Origin: an uncultured Burkholderiales bacterium
Lineage (GTDB): Bacteria > Pseudomonadota > Gammaproteobacteria > Burkholderiales > Burkholderiaceae_C
Direction: 5' to 3'
DNA length: 32,577 nt
Assembly: GCA_903916355.1 (NCBI GenBank)
Contig: CAIWWN010000064.1
Span: forward strand, 1 to 32,577
Position 1 is the stretch's first letter. The number at the start of each line of letters is the position of its first letter. A program made the translations under genes and the position numbers. Below the pieces are notes generated by a model. It was given only the letters and a program-made list of their open reading frames with translations, searched no databases and was not told where the DNA came from. Positions 25,194-32,492 of the stretch are shown piece after piece.

Positions 25194-26411
25194 ATGACCA
25201 TTTCCATCATTGGCGGCGGCATTGCCGGACTGAGTTTGGCGCTGGGCTTGCACCAAAAAGGCATCGCCTGCGAGGTGTATGAAAGCGTGGCCGAGGTCAA
25301 AGAAATTGGCGTGGGCATCACCCTGCTGCCGCATGCCATGAAAGAGTTGGCTGCCTTAGGCGTGCAAGCCGAGTTGGAAGCGGTGGGCATTGAGAATCTG
25401 GAAAGCGTGTTCTATACACGCCACGGCCAGTATGTGTACCGTGAAGCGCGTGGACGCCATGCCGGTTATACGCTGCCCGAAATCGGCATTCACCGCGGCA
25501 AGTTGCATCGCATTTTGTTTCAAGCCGTTCAGCAACGCCTGGGCGCCGACCATGTGCATACCGGCCACCGCTGCACCGGTTTCAGCCAGGACGTGAATGG
25601 CGTCACTTTGCAATTTACCTTGAGCGACGGCAGCAGTCGCACGGTGCACAGCGACAGTGCGGTGGCTTGCGACGGCGTGAACTCGGCGGTACGCAAGCAA
25701 ATGCACCCGGATGACAAGGTTTGCTTTGCCGGCATCAACACCTGGCGCGGCGTGACGGTGCACAAGCCCATCTTGACGGGCAAAAGCTATTTGCGCATTG
25801 GCACCGTAGAAGCGGGCAAGATGGTGATCTATCCCATCGTCGACAACGTGGACGGCCAAGGCAACCAACTCATCAACTGGGTGGCCGAACTGCAGCGCCC
25901 GGATGCGGCGATGAACGACTGGAACAAAGCCGGCGACCCGGCCGTTTGTGCTGAGATTTTCAAAGATTGGAAGTTTCCGTTTTTGGATGTCCACAATTTG
26001 ATTTTGCAAGCCGAGTCTGTCTTTGAGTACCCCATGGTCGACAAAGACGCCCTGCCGTTTTGGACCCAAGGCCGCATGACCTTGATGGGCGATGCGGCCC
26101 ACCCCATGTACCCGCGTGGCTCCAATGGTTCAGCGCAAGCGCTGATCGACGCCCGCACCTTGGTGGACTGCTTGACAGAGCAGCCCGATACGCCAGCGGC
26201 TTTTCAAGCCTACGAAAGCTTGCGACTGGCACCCACCGCCAAGGTGGTGCAAACCAACCGCACGGTGCCGCCGGATTTCATCATCATGAAGGCCGACGAG
26301 TTGAGTCACGGCCAGCCTTTCAACAACATCGATGATCTGATCAGCCAAGACGAATTGCGTGCGATCTCTGACCACTACAAAACGGTGGCGGGTTTCGCAC
26401 TCAAGGCTTGA
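25194..26411 (+). CDS. FAD-dependent aromatic-ring monooxygenase
   Basis: A 405-residue group A flavoprotein hydroxylase (salicylate or 3-hydroxybenzoate hydroxylase type). The N-terminal Rossmann fold has ISIIGGGIAGLSLALGLHQK, the middle DG motif is VACDGVNSAVRKQM, and the FAD ribityl-binding motif is GDAAHPMYPRGSNGSAQALI (Asp near residue 300). These enzymes use NAD(P)H and O2 to hydroxylate an aromatic or related acid in the cytoplasm. ATG 25194 is preferred to TTG 25188. The upstream Bug protein fits uptake of a carboxylic substrate; the exact substrate cannot be read from sequence. Confidence 0.92.
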   Translation: MTISIIGGGIAGLSLALGLHQKGIACEVYESVAEVKEIGVGITLLPHAMKELAALGVQAELEAVGIENLESVFYTRHGQYVYREARGRHAGYTLPEIGIHRGKLHRILFQAVQQRLGADHVHTGHRCTGFSQDVNGVTLQFTLSDGSSRTVHSDSAVACDGVNSAVRKQMHPDDKVCFAGINTWRGVTVHKPILTGKSYLRIGTVEAGKMVIYPIVDNVDGQGNQLINWVAELQRPDAAMNDWNKAGDPAVCAEIFKDWKFPFLDVHNLILQAESVFEYPMVDKDALPFWTQGRMTLMGDAAHPMYPRGSNGSAQALIDARTLVDCLTEQPDTPAAFQAYESLRLAPTAKVVQTNRTVPPDFIIMKADELSHGQPFNNIDDLISQDELRAISDHYKTVAGFALKA

Positions 26412-26430
26412 GTTTTAAAAAGTGCGGGCC

Positions 26431-26826
26431 TCAAGCAGGGCCAGCCAACCACGGTGCCCACGCACGCGGCACCTCCACGGTCAAGCTCATCAGCCAGTAG
26501 CTGAGCGACTTGCCGTGGCTGTCTAAATTGAGGGCGCTGTTCACGCCGCCATCGAGCACATCGTCGAGCACAAAGTTCATGGCGTGCAGCAGCGGCAAAT
26601 CATAGCGCTGCACACGCGTGGGTTGGCGCGTGGCAAACAGCGCGGCAACACGTTCTTCGGTCACCTGCGCCAGCAGCACTGGCCAAAATTCTTCGCGCCA
26701 AGCAATCACGCTGATGTTGGAGCGGTTGCCTTTGTCTCCGGTGCGGCCATGGGCCAAACGGTCGAGGGGCACAGTCATGTTGTCGGTCATGTTGTCGGAC
26801 ATTGCGCCAGTGCTCGCCAAGTTCAT
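26431..26826 (-). CDS. AtuA C-terminal-like small protein
   Basis: A 131-residue protein matching the separate C-terminal part seen with AtuA/DUF1446 proteins. It has the hallmark LDRLAHGRTGDKGNRSNISV, then AWREEFWPVLLAQVTEERVA, YDLPLLHAMNFVLDDVLDGG and the closing SLNLDSHGK-like stretch ALNLDSHGKSLSYWLM. Its start overlaps the upstream gene's stop by 4 bases (ATGA), so the two products are made together and probably form one complex. Exact reaction unknown. Confidence 0.85.
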   Translation of the reverse strand: MNLASTGAMSDNMTDNMTVPLDRLAHGRTGDKGNRSNISVIAWREEFWPVLLAQVTEERVAALFATRQPTRVQRYDLPLLHAMNFVLDDVLDGGVNSALNLDSHGKSLSYWLMSLTVEVPRAWAPWLAGPA

Positions 26827-28205
26827 GCGTCATCTCCCGCAGTCAGAGGCTGGACCATTTCAAACCGACTCGGAATGCTCTCGCGCGGCAACAAGCAAGA
26901 CACCAAGCCCAGGCGCGGGCGCAGCGCGGTGCGCACCCCGCCGCCGCCCGCCGGGCCGCAGGTGTACAGCGCAGTGACTTCGCGCAGCAACTGCTCAGCC
27001 ATGGCTTTGTCGGCATTCGAGGTGGCCATGCGCAAGCGCACATCGGTACCGCCCTGATCGGGCAAAGCGGCCAGGGCCGCACCGGCATCGTCGGCCCACA
27101 AACTGCGCACGCCGATCAAGTCCACCCGCAACGTCAAATGCGGCAAGCGCTCGCGCACCACCGCGGCGGCCAAACGGGCGCGGGCCTCGGCGCGGGCGCC
27201 GGCATACGAAATTTCGGCTTCGGCCAGCCAGCCGTTTTCGTGGCACAGATTGACCTTGAAGTGCGAAGGCCGGGGATGGCCTTGCACGCCAGACAGTTGC
27301 ACACGGTCAGGGCCCAACTGCGTGACTTGCGCTGCCGTGATGTCGGCCACCACGTCGGGTGTGATGTAAGCGGCCGGGTTGTCAATTTCGTACAGCAGCT
27401 GCTCTTTCACGGTGTGCAGGTCGATACGCCCACCAGTGCCTGCAGGCTTGCTCAAGGTGCAGCAACCATCGGCTTCGATCTGCGCAATCGGAAATCCCAC
27501 ATGGGCCAGATCGGGCAGGTCTTTGAAGCCTGGGTCGGCGTAGTAACCACCGGTCACTTGTGCGCCGCATTCGAGCAAATGGCCGGCCATGGTGGCGCCA
27601 GCCAATGCATGCCAATCGTCATGGGCCCAGCCAAAGTGCGCCAGTGCCGGGCCGAGCGTCAATGTGGGGTCTGCGACACGGCCACAGACCACGATCTGAG
27701 CGCCCTGGTTCAAGGCGTCGGCAATGGCCTGCGCGCCCAAGTAGGCGTTGGCACTGACCAAGGGGCTGGGCAAACTGCGGGCACGCGTTTGCACTTCAGG
27801 GTGTTCGCGCACATCGTCACCCCACACCACGGCGATGCGGGGCGCGGCCACCTCCAAGTCCTGTGCTAATTGAAAAATCACCTGCGCGGCAGCTCGCGGA
27901 TTCGCTGCACCAAAGTTGCTGACGATGCGAATGCCGTGGGCCAAACACGTGGCCAGCACCGGGCGCAGCAAGTCGAGCAGCAAGGGCTCGTAACCCGCCT
28001 GTGGGTCAGCACGACGGGCCAGTTGCGCCAGCGCCAGGGTACGTTCGGCCAAGGTTTCAAAAATCAAAACCGCATGGCCGCCCTGGCTTTGCAGTCCGGC
28101 CACCAGGTCTTGCACCACGGGGCCAGCGGCATCGGTGCGGTCACCTGAAAAGCCCGCACCGCACCCAATGCGCAAGGGCTGAGTCGGTTTGAAAAAATCA
28201 AGCAT
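26823..28205 (-). CDS. AtuA-like protein (DUF1446)
   Basis: A 460-residue protein of the acyclic terpene utilization AtuA family. It starts RIGCGAGFSGDRTDAAGPVV, a family mark, and continues with IRIVSNFGAANPRAAAQVIF, VVCGRVADPTLTLGPALAHF, HLLECGAQVTGGYYADPGFK and TGGRIDLHTVKEQLLYEID. AtuA is needed for citronellol/geraniol growth in Pseudomonas, but DUF1446 proteins occur in many catabolic clusters and the reaction is undetermined. The gene overlaps the rlmN-like gene by 8 bases upstream and its small partner by 4 bases downstream. Confidence 0.88.
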   Translation of the reverse strand: MLDFFKPTQPLRIGCGAGFSGDRTDAAGPVVQDLVAGLQSQGGHAVLIFETLAERTLALAQLARRADPQAGYEPLLLDLLRPVLATCLAHGIRIVSNFGAANPRAAAQVIFQLAQDLEVAAPRIAVVWGDDVREHPEVQTRARSLPSPLVSANAYLGAQAIADALNQGAQIVVCGRVADPTLTLGPALAHFGWAHDDWHALAGATMAGHLLECGAQVTGGYYADPGFKDLPDLAHVGFPIAQIEADGCCTLSKPAGTGGRIDLHTVKEQLLYEIDNPAAYITPDVVADITAAQVTQLGPDRVQLSGVQGHPRPSHFKVNLCHENGWLAEAEISYAGARAEARARLAAAVVRERLPHLTLRVDLIGVRSLWADDAGAALAALPDQGGTDVRLRMATSNADKAMAEQLLREVTALYTCGPAGGGGVRTALRPRLGLVSCLLPRESIPSRFEMVQPLTAGDDA

Positions 28206-29226
28206 GGCTCACTTTCACGGGAAAACGGGTGGCCAAGGCACGGGCACGCAGTTGGCCGCAACCGCCCTCCACATCTTGGCCTGCGGACTGGCGCAGCTTG
28301 GTCAAAATACCGCGCTGGTGCAATTGGCGCGCGATTTGCGCAGCGCGCTCCCAGCTCGGGCGCTTGAAGGGCAGATCGTCCACGGCGTTGTAGGGGATCA
28401 TGTTCATCAGCGCGTACTTGCCGTGCAACAAACGCACAATGCCGTCAATCTCCTCTTCGGTGTCATTGATGCCTTCCAGCAAAGTCCATTGGTATTGGAT
28501 CGGATAGCCGGTGGTGCGGGCGTAGACCTCGGCCATCTCCACCAAATCTTGCGGGCTGATGCGCGGCGCCTTGGGCAGCAACTGGATGCGCAGCTCGGCG
28601 CGGGTGGTGTGCAACGACAGCGCCATGGCCGGTTGCACAGGGCCTTGCGGCAACAAGTCAAAAGCCCGTTCGTCGCCCACGGTGGAGAACACCAAATTCT
28701 TGTGACCGATATTGCCCTGCGTGCCCAGCAGTTCAATGGCCTGCATCACATTGTCTAAATTGTGCGAGGGCTCGCCCATGCCCATGAAGACGACTTTCTT
28801 AACCGGGCGCAGCGTGCGTGCCAAAGCCACTTGGGCCACGATCTCCCCACCCGTGACCTGGCGAATCAGGCCTTCTTTGCCGGTCATGCAAAACACACAA
28901 CCCACCGCACAGCCCACCTGACTGGACACGCACAGGCCGTCGCGCGGCAAGAGCACGCTTTCCACCGTTTGACCGTCTTGCAGCTGGACGAGCAGGCGCG
29001 AAGACCCGTCTTCGGCCGGGTGCTGAGACTGCAAACTCGCCAAGGCGGCCAGCTCGGCGCTGAGTGCGGGTAAAGCCTGACGCAAGGTGGCCGGCATGAA
29101 ACTGTCCAGCGCGCGGCGGCCACTGTCTTGCGGCATCGCTTGGCTCCACAGGCGCAGCACCCGGGCCTCGTGCTTGGCGTTGGCGCCTAAAGCCCTTAAA
29201 CGCGCACGCAAAGTGTCCAGTCGCAT
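28198..29226 (-). CDS. rlmN: RlmN-like radical-SAM RNA methyltransferase
   Basis: A 342-residue RlmN/Cfr-family enzyme, which puts a methyl group on C2 (RlmN) or C8 (Cfr) of an adenine in 23S rRNA, RlmN also in tRNA. The radical-SAM cluster is CAVGCVFC (Cys106, 110, 113). The helper cysteine that becomes methylated is Cys323 in DVEGGCGQL. Other marks are VVFMGMGEPSHNLDNVMQAI, LSLHTTRAELR and LLEGINDTEEEIDGIVRLLH. It is some 40 residues shorter than typical RlmN at the N-terminus, and its neighbours are not the usual ndk/pilW/ispG set, so it may be a second, specialised paralogue. It follows slyX by 9 bases and overlaps the AtuA-like gene. Confidence 0.88.
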   Translation of the reverse strand: MRLDTLRARLRALGANAKHEARVLRLWSQAMPQDSGRRALDSFMPATLRQALPALSAELAALASLQSQHPAEDGSSRLLVQLQDGQTVESVLLPRDGLCVSSQVGCAVGCVFCMTGKEGLIRQVTGGEIVAQVALARTLRPVKKVVFMGMGEPSHNLDNVMQAIELLGTQGNIGHKNLVFSTVGDERAFDLLPQGPVQPAMALSLHTTRAELRIQLLPKAPRISPQDLVEMAEVYARTTGYPIQYQWTLLEGINDTEEEIDGIVRLLHGKYALMNMIPYNAVDDLPFKRPSWERAAQIARQLHQRGILTKLRQSAGQDVEGGCGQLRARALATRFPVKVSHA

Positions 29227-29235
29227 CGCGTCGCC

Positions 29236-29454
29236 TCAGTAATGCGGCGGCAACTCGTCGCGCAAATTGCGTTCGCCCGAGGGACCACCTTCAGGCATTT
29301 GACGGCGCAGTTGGCCGACCTCGGCCAGCAAGGCATCGATCTGGCGTTGTTGTTCGTAAACCTGTTGGTTCAATTGTTCGAGCAGGTCTTCGGCGTAGCT
29401 GCATTTGATTTCCAGCGCCATCAAGCGCTCGTCGGTGTGGGATTGTGGAGACAT
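29236..29454 (-). CDS. slyX: SlyX family protein
   Basis: A 72-residue coiled-coil protein with the SlyX pattern: RLMALEIKCSYAEDLLEQLN, then QQVYEQQRQIDALLAEVGQL, RRQMPEG, and the typical end LRDELPPHY. Function unknown; SlyX proteins are small cytoplasmic proteins common in proteobacteria. ATG 29454 gives the usual length; ATG 29469 is an alternative, and neither has a strong ribosome site. It is first in an operon with the rlmN-like and AtuA-like genes. Confidence 0.85.
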   Translation of the reverse strand: MSPQSHTDERLMALEIKCSYAEDLLEQLNQQVYEQQRQIDALLAEVGQLRRQMPEGGPSGERNLRDELPPHY

Positions 29455-29644
29455 GGCCCTATTGGACATGATTTTGAGGGCCGTGCCGACACCACAAGTC
29501 ACGATGTCGAAGCAATTGACCCTTTTAAATGCCCAGGTCAAACCAATGAAGAGGTGGATGCATCGGTCTACCCCAGACGCTATTGCCACACACTCCACGG
29601 TCATTCAGGCAGGACAATTCCAATAGGAACCTGTCCATGTGAAG
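29455..29644. other. Intergenic region between slyX and the AT-rich cassette
   Basis: This gap should hold the slyX promoter and the end of the upstream oxygenase/binding-protein operon. On the minus strand a TTGACC is present near 29540 but I could not pair it with a sound -10. It appears to be the border where base composition shifts from GC-rich to clearly AT-richer. No gene is supported here. Confidence 0.35.
29612..29636 (-). terminator. Hairpin after the LivK-type gene
   Basis: Plus-strand GGACAATTCC (29612-29621) pairs with GGAACCTGTCC (29626-29636) across an AATA loop, with one bulged base and a G-T pair. It starts 9 bases past the stop of the binding-protein gene. There is no following T-run, so it may be a weak terminator or an mRNA 3' protecting hairpin. 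Confidence 0.35.
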
Positions 29645-30811
29645 TCATGGAAGAAAAACCCATTTTCCATTTTCAATTTTGACCATCACTTGGCTGCGAT
29701 CGTCAACGCCATTGTGGTCTTGAGGTGACATCGTATAAACACCTTCAGAACCCACATAACCTTTCAAGCGTTCGATGGAATCTCTGATTGCACTTCTGAA
29801 CTCGACTGTTCCTGGTTTGGCTACTTTCAATGCGTCCCGCGTAGCGGCATCGGCAATCAGTAAGGCATCCCAGGCTGTGGCACCGAACAAAGAGCGGTTT
29901 TGAACGCCGAAATTGGCATCAGATTTTTTCAAAAAATCCATTGCGACTTTCTTGATCGGATTGCTATCTGGAAGTTGATCTCCAACCAAAACAGGCGCAA
30001 CCGTCATAAAGCTGCCTTCTACGGCTTTACCGCCAACGCGTAAAAAATCCGCATTTGCTACGCCTTGGGTTTGGTAAATATGGCCCTTATATCCTCTTTG
30101 AAAAAGCTCAATGTGAGGCAATGCGCCTGGTGTGCCTGAGCTCAGGATGTACACAGCATCAGGGTTCGTGCTTAAAACTTTCAAAACCTGTGCGGTCACC
30201 GTTTGATCATTGGCGTTATATTTTTCACTGGCAAGCACTTTAATGCCTTTAGTTGGCGCCAATGCTTCAACAGTTTTTAAAAATCCATCACCATAGCTGT
30301 TGGCCACGCCAATTGTGGCCATCGTTTTGAGTCCAGCTTTCCCCATGTGTTCCATCACTCGAGTTGTCGAGATGACCTCCGTTGGCGAGAGCTTGAAAGC
30401 CCAGCGACGAGGGCCATCTTGGGGCAAAACAATAGCGCCCCCACCTGCCAAACTAATGACGGGAACTTTTTCTGCTCCGGCTGCTTCAACAATAGCCAAA
30501 GATGTTGGGGTTACAGAGGAACCAATGATCAGATCCACTTTGTCCTCAGTGATCAAGCGCATCGTGCTTTTGGCCGCTGTACTGGTGTCTGTGTTGTCAT
30601 TCAGGATGGTGAACTTAACTTTTTGCCCCCCCAGTTCGGAGTTCCAAAGTTTGATGACTTTTTCCTCTGGAATGCCTAAGGAAGCACCTGGCCCGGTTAA
30701 TGACAATATGACACCGACATGAATCTCTGCCCATGCCACAGAGGTCATGGTCAGCGCTCCTATTAAGACAAGTGATCTCAATTTTTTGAGTTGGTCTACG
30801 TACGATTGCAT
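29645..30811 (-). CDS. LivK-type ABC substrate-binding protein
   Basis: A 388-residue periplasmic type I binding protein (leucine/amide/aromatic acid family). A signal peptide ends SVAWA (about residue 28). The mature protein begins IHVGVILSLTGPGASLGIPE and has LIIGSSVTPTSLAIVEAAGA, EKVPVISLAGGGAI, a lobe-swap YGDGFLKTVEALAP and AVYILSSGTPGALPHIELFQ. No LivHMGF genes are in the window. AAGGAG lies 7 bases before the ATG. It follows the Rieske oxygenase by 14 bases, so it likely binds that enzyme's aromatic substrate. Codon use is noticeably AT-richer than in genes to the left. Confidence 0.92.
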   Translation of the reverse strand: MQSYVDQLKKLRSLVLIGALTMTSVAWAEIHVGVILSLTGPGASLGIPEEKVIKLWNSELGGQKVKFTILNDNTDTSTAAKSTMRLITEDKVDLIIGSSVTPTSLAIVEAAGAEKVPVISLAGGGAIVLPQDGPRRWAFKLSPTEVISTTRVMEHMGKAGLKTMATIGVANSYGDGFLKTVEALAPTKGIKVLASEKYNANDQTVTAQVLKVLSTNPDAVYILSSGTPGALPHIELFQRGYKGHIYQTQGVANADFLRVGGKAVEGSFMTVAPVLVGDQLPDSNPIKKVAMDFLKKSDANFGVQNRSLFGATAWDALLIADAATRDALKVAKPGTVEFRSAIRDSIERLKGYVGSEGVYTMSPQDHNGVDDRSQVMVKIENGKWVFLP

Positions 30812-30825
30812 GGCTTTCTCCTTGG

Positions 30826-31896
30826 TTATTTATGGAATTTCACGATCGTATGTGGGGCTGAATTTTTTTCTACCTGAACCGCATCAGCCAACATTTTTCG
30901 GAAACGAATCAATGCCGAATCAAAGTGCAGCGGAAGCATCTCATGTTCGGCGTTTTCAGTCAGATTCTTAAATTGCGCCGTGATCGTGTCGCGGTCCTCG
31001 TTGAAGGCTTCAATCAGTGTATTGAACATGTTGTGTCGGATCGAGGGGTCCTGAACGCTAGCCCTGTGAGATTGCTGAAAAAAATAATGCGTAGAAGAGT
31101 CAGTTTCTGGAGTCAAAGTTTGGCAACTGTGATTGATGACCGCTCTGCTGTTGTCGTCAGCTGCATCACCTACAGGCCTTCCACCTGAATGCATCAACAG
31201 CGTGGAAGGAAATAAAAAATCGTAAATAAACCATCGGTCCAGGTTGGAGTCGAAATCTTGAAATCTTTTGTAATAGGGTGGAGCAGGGACATCGGGAATA
31301 AACCGCGAGACCTTGACGCCCCGTTGGCCATTCGAGTCAATCACTTCAACAAGCGGTTTGGCAAGGGCAATGGCAACACTCCCCCCCAGTGTGTTGGCGT
31401 GAACGTAACTGAGGTGGGAAAAGTCCAGTAAATTATCAGCAATCAACAGATAGGGTGTGTCGTAGTGCATGTACCCGGGAACGTTGACCCAATCGGGATG
31501 GTCGCATGAAAAATTGTCAGGCAACATGGCTAAATCGGCCTTCTCGACATCCCCCATCCAGACAAATACCCATTTATTTTTGACAGCCAGAGGGTATTTT
31601 TTAACGCATGCTTTTGGCGGAGGGGTGTCCATACCCGGCACCTCTTTGCATTGTCCATGAGCATCAAAAAGTAGGCCATGGTAGCCACAACGTACGTCAT
31701 CACCTTCTCTGTGGCCAGCCGATAGGGGTGCGTGCCGGTGGCAGCATTTATCTGCAATTGCAACCATGCTTCCATCGCTGGTTCGCAAAACCAGAATGGG
31801 CTCGTTGAGTACTTTTCGAGTAAAAAGTTTATCTTCATTAGCGGCTGGAATTTCGTGGTCCCAGGCAATGACGTACCAGCAATTTTTCACCCACAT
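30826..31896 (-). CDS. Rieske non-heme iron oxygenase (VanA-like)
   Basis: A 356-residue ring-hydroxylating/O-demethylating oxygenase alpha subunit. The Rieske [2Fe-2S] ligands are Cys51-x-His53 in KCCHRHAPL and Cys70-x2-His73 in RCGYHGLLFD. The mononuclear iron site is NLLDFSHLSYVH with His161 and His166. Family members such as vanillate demethylase act on methoxylated or other aromatic acids and need a separate reductase, which is not in the window. ATG 31896 is preferred over 31923 because GGAGG lies 6 bases upstream and homologues start at MWVKNCWY. It heads an operon with the LivK-type gene and is divergent from a LysR gene. Confidence 0.92.
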   Translation of the reverse strand: MWVKNCWYVIAWDHEIPAANEDKLFTRKVLNEPILVLRTSDGSMVAIADKCCHRHAPLSAGHREGDDVRCGYHGLLFDAHGQCKEVPGMDTPPPKACVKKYPLAVKNKWVFVWMGDVEKADLAMLPDNFSCDHPDWVNVPGYMHYDTPYLLIADNLLDFSHLSYVHANTLGGSVAIALAKPLVEVIDSNGQRGVKVSRFIPDVPAPPYYKRFQDFDSNLDRWFIYDFLFPSTLLMHSGGRPVGDAADDNSRAVINHSCQTLTPETDSSTHYFFQQSHRASVQDPSIRHNMFNTLIEAFNEDRDTITAQFKNLTENAEHEMLPLHFDSALIRFRKMLADAVQVEKNSAPHTIVKFHK

Positions 31897-31937
31897 TTCA
31901 GCCTCCAATTTGTATTGATGCAAATCAACTCGAGACC

Positions 31938-31966
31938 AGATTAGGGAGTTATCGTGCAGGCGTCAA
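31938..31966 (-). promoter_or_regulatory. Promoter of the Rieske oxygenase operon
   Basis: On the minus strand TTGACG (31966-31961) and TAATCT (31943-31938) are 17 bases apart. The -10 is weak, as expected for an activator-dependent promoter. Transcription would begin near 31931, about 35 bases before the oxygenase start. Confidence 0.5.
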
Positions 31967-31976
31967 TCAAATTTCG

Positions 31977-31993
31977 TTCATAGCTAGAATGAA
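31977..31993. promoter_or_regulatory. Probable LysR-type binding site
   Basis: TTCAT-N7-ATGAA is a perfect inverted repeat of the T-N11-A kind recognised by LysR proteins. It is centred about 54 bases upstream of the predicted oxygenase transcription start, near the usual place for LysR activation, and overlaps the 5' end of the lysR gene, allowing self-repression. Confidence 0.45.
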
Positions 31994-31997
31994 TTCT

Positions 31998-32492
31998 ATG
32001 CATATAAATGAATTAGATCTCAACTTGCTTTCCGTTTTGGAAGCCATGCTCCGATCCAAAAATGTCAGCAAGGCCGCGTTGGGTCTTGGCCTCTCGCAAA
32101 GTGCGGTGAGCCATGCGGTTAAACGTTTGCGTCAATATTTTGATGACCCACTGTTTGTCAAAACTGGGTTTGTCATGGAACCCACACCTAAAGCGATCTC
32201 ACTGCAAGATTCAGTGATGGATGTCATGGCGTTGATTCGCCAACGAATCATGACGGCAGTCAGTTTCAATCCAAAAACTGCAAAACGAATGTTCACCCTG
32301 TGCATCACGGATATGGGTGAGCTTGTTTTTTTGCCCACCTTACTGACTCGACTTCGAAAAGAAGCCCCTTATTGCTCCATACGTACGTTGCAAGTTCCTG
32401 CAGAGCAAATTGCAGGGCTTTTAGCTTCAGGCGAGGCTGACCTTGCAATCGGCTCTTACAGCGGGCCTGATGGGCTTTATAAGCAGCACTAG
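31998..32492 (+). pseudogene. LysR-family regulator, truncated at its 3' end
   Basis: The 164-residue product starts MHINELDLNLLSVLEAMLRS and has a full winged helix-turn-helix: KNVSKAALGLGLSQSAVSHA, VKRLRQYFDDPLFVKTG. The effector domain starts (MFTLCITDMGELVFLPTLL) but stops after DLAIGSYSGPDGLYKQH, where normal LysR proteins of about 300 residues continue for 130 more. The stop TAG falls in CTAG (32489-32492), directly before a putative insertion-sequence end, so the gene is probably interrupted. ATG 31989 is another possible start. It is divergent from the Rieske operon and was presumably its regulator. Confidence 0.8.

Noticed and set aside
26802-27869. 355-codon plus-strand frame opposite the AtuA-like gene
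   Set aside because: The minus-strand AtuA-like protein carries clear family marks; the plus-strand frame is low complexity (Gln/His/Gly).
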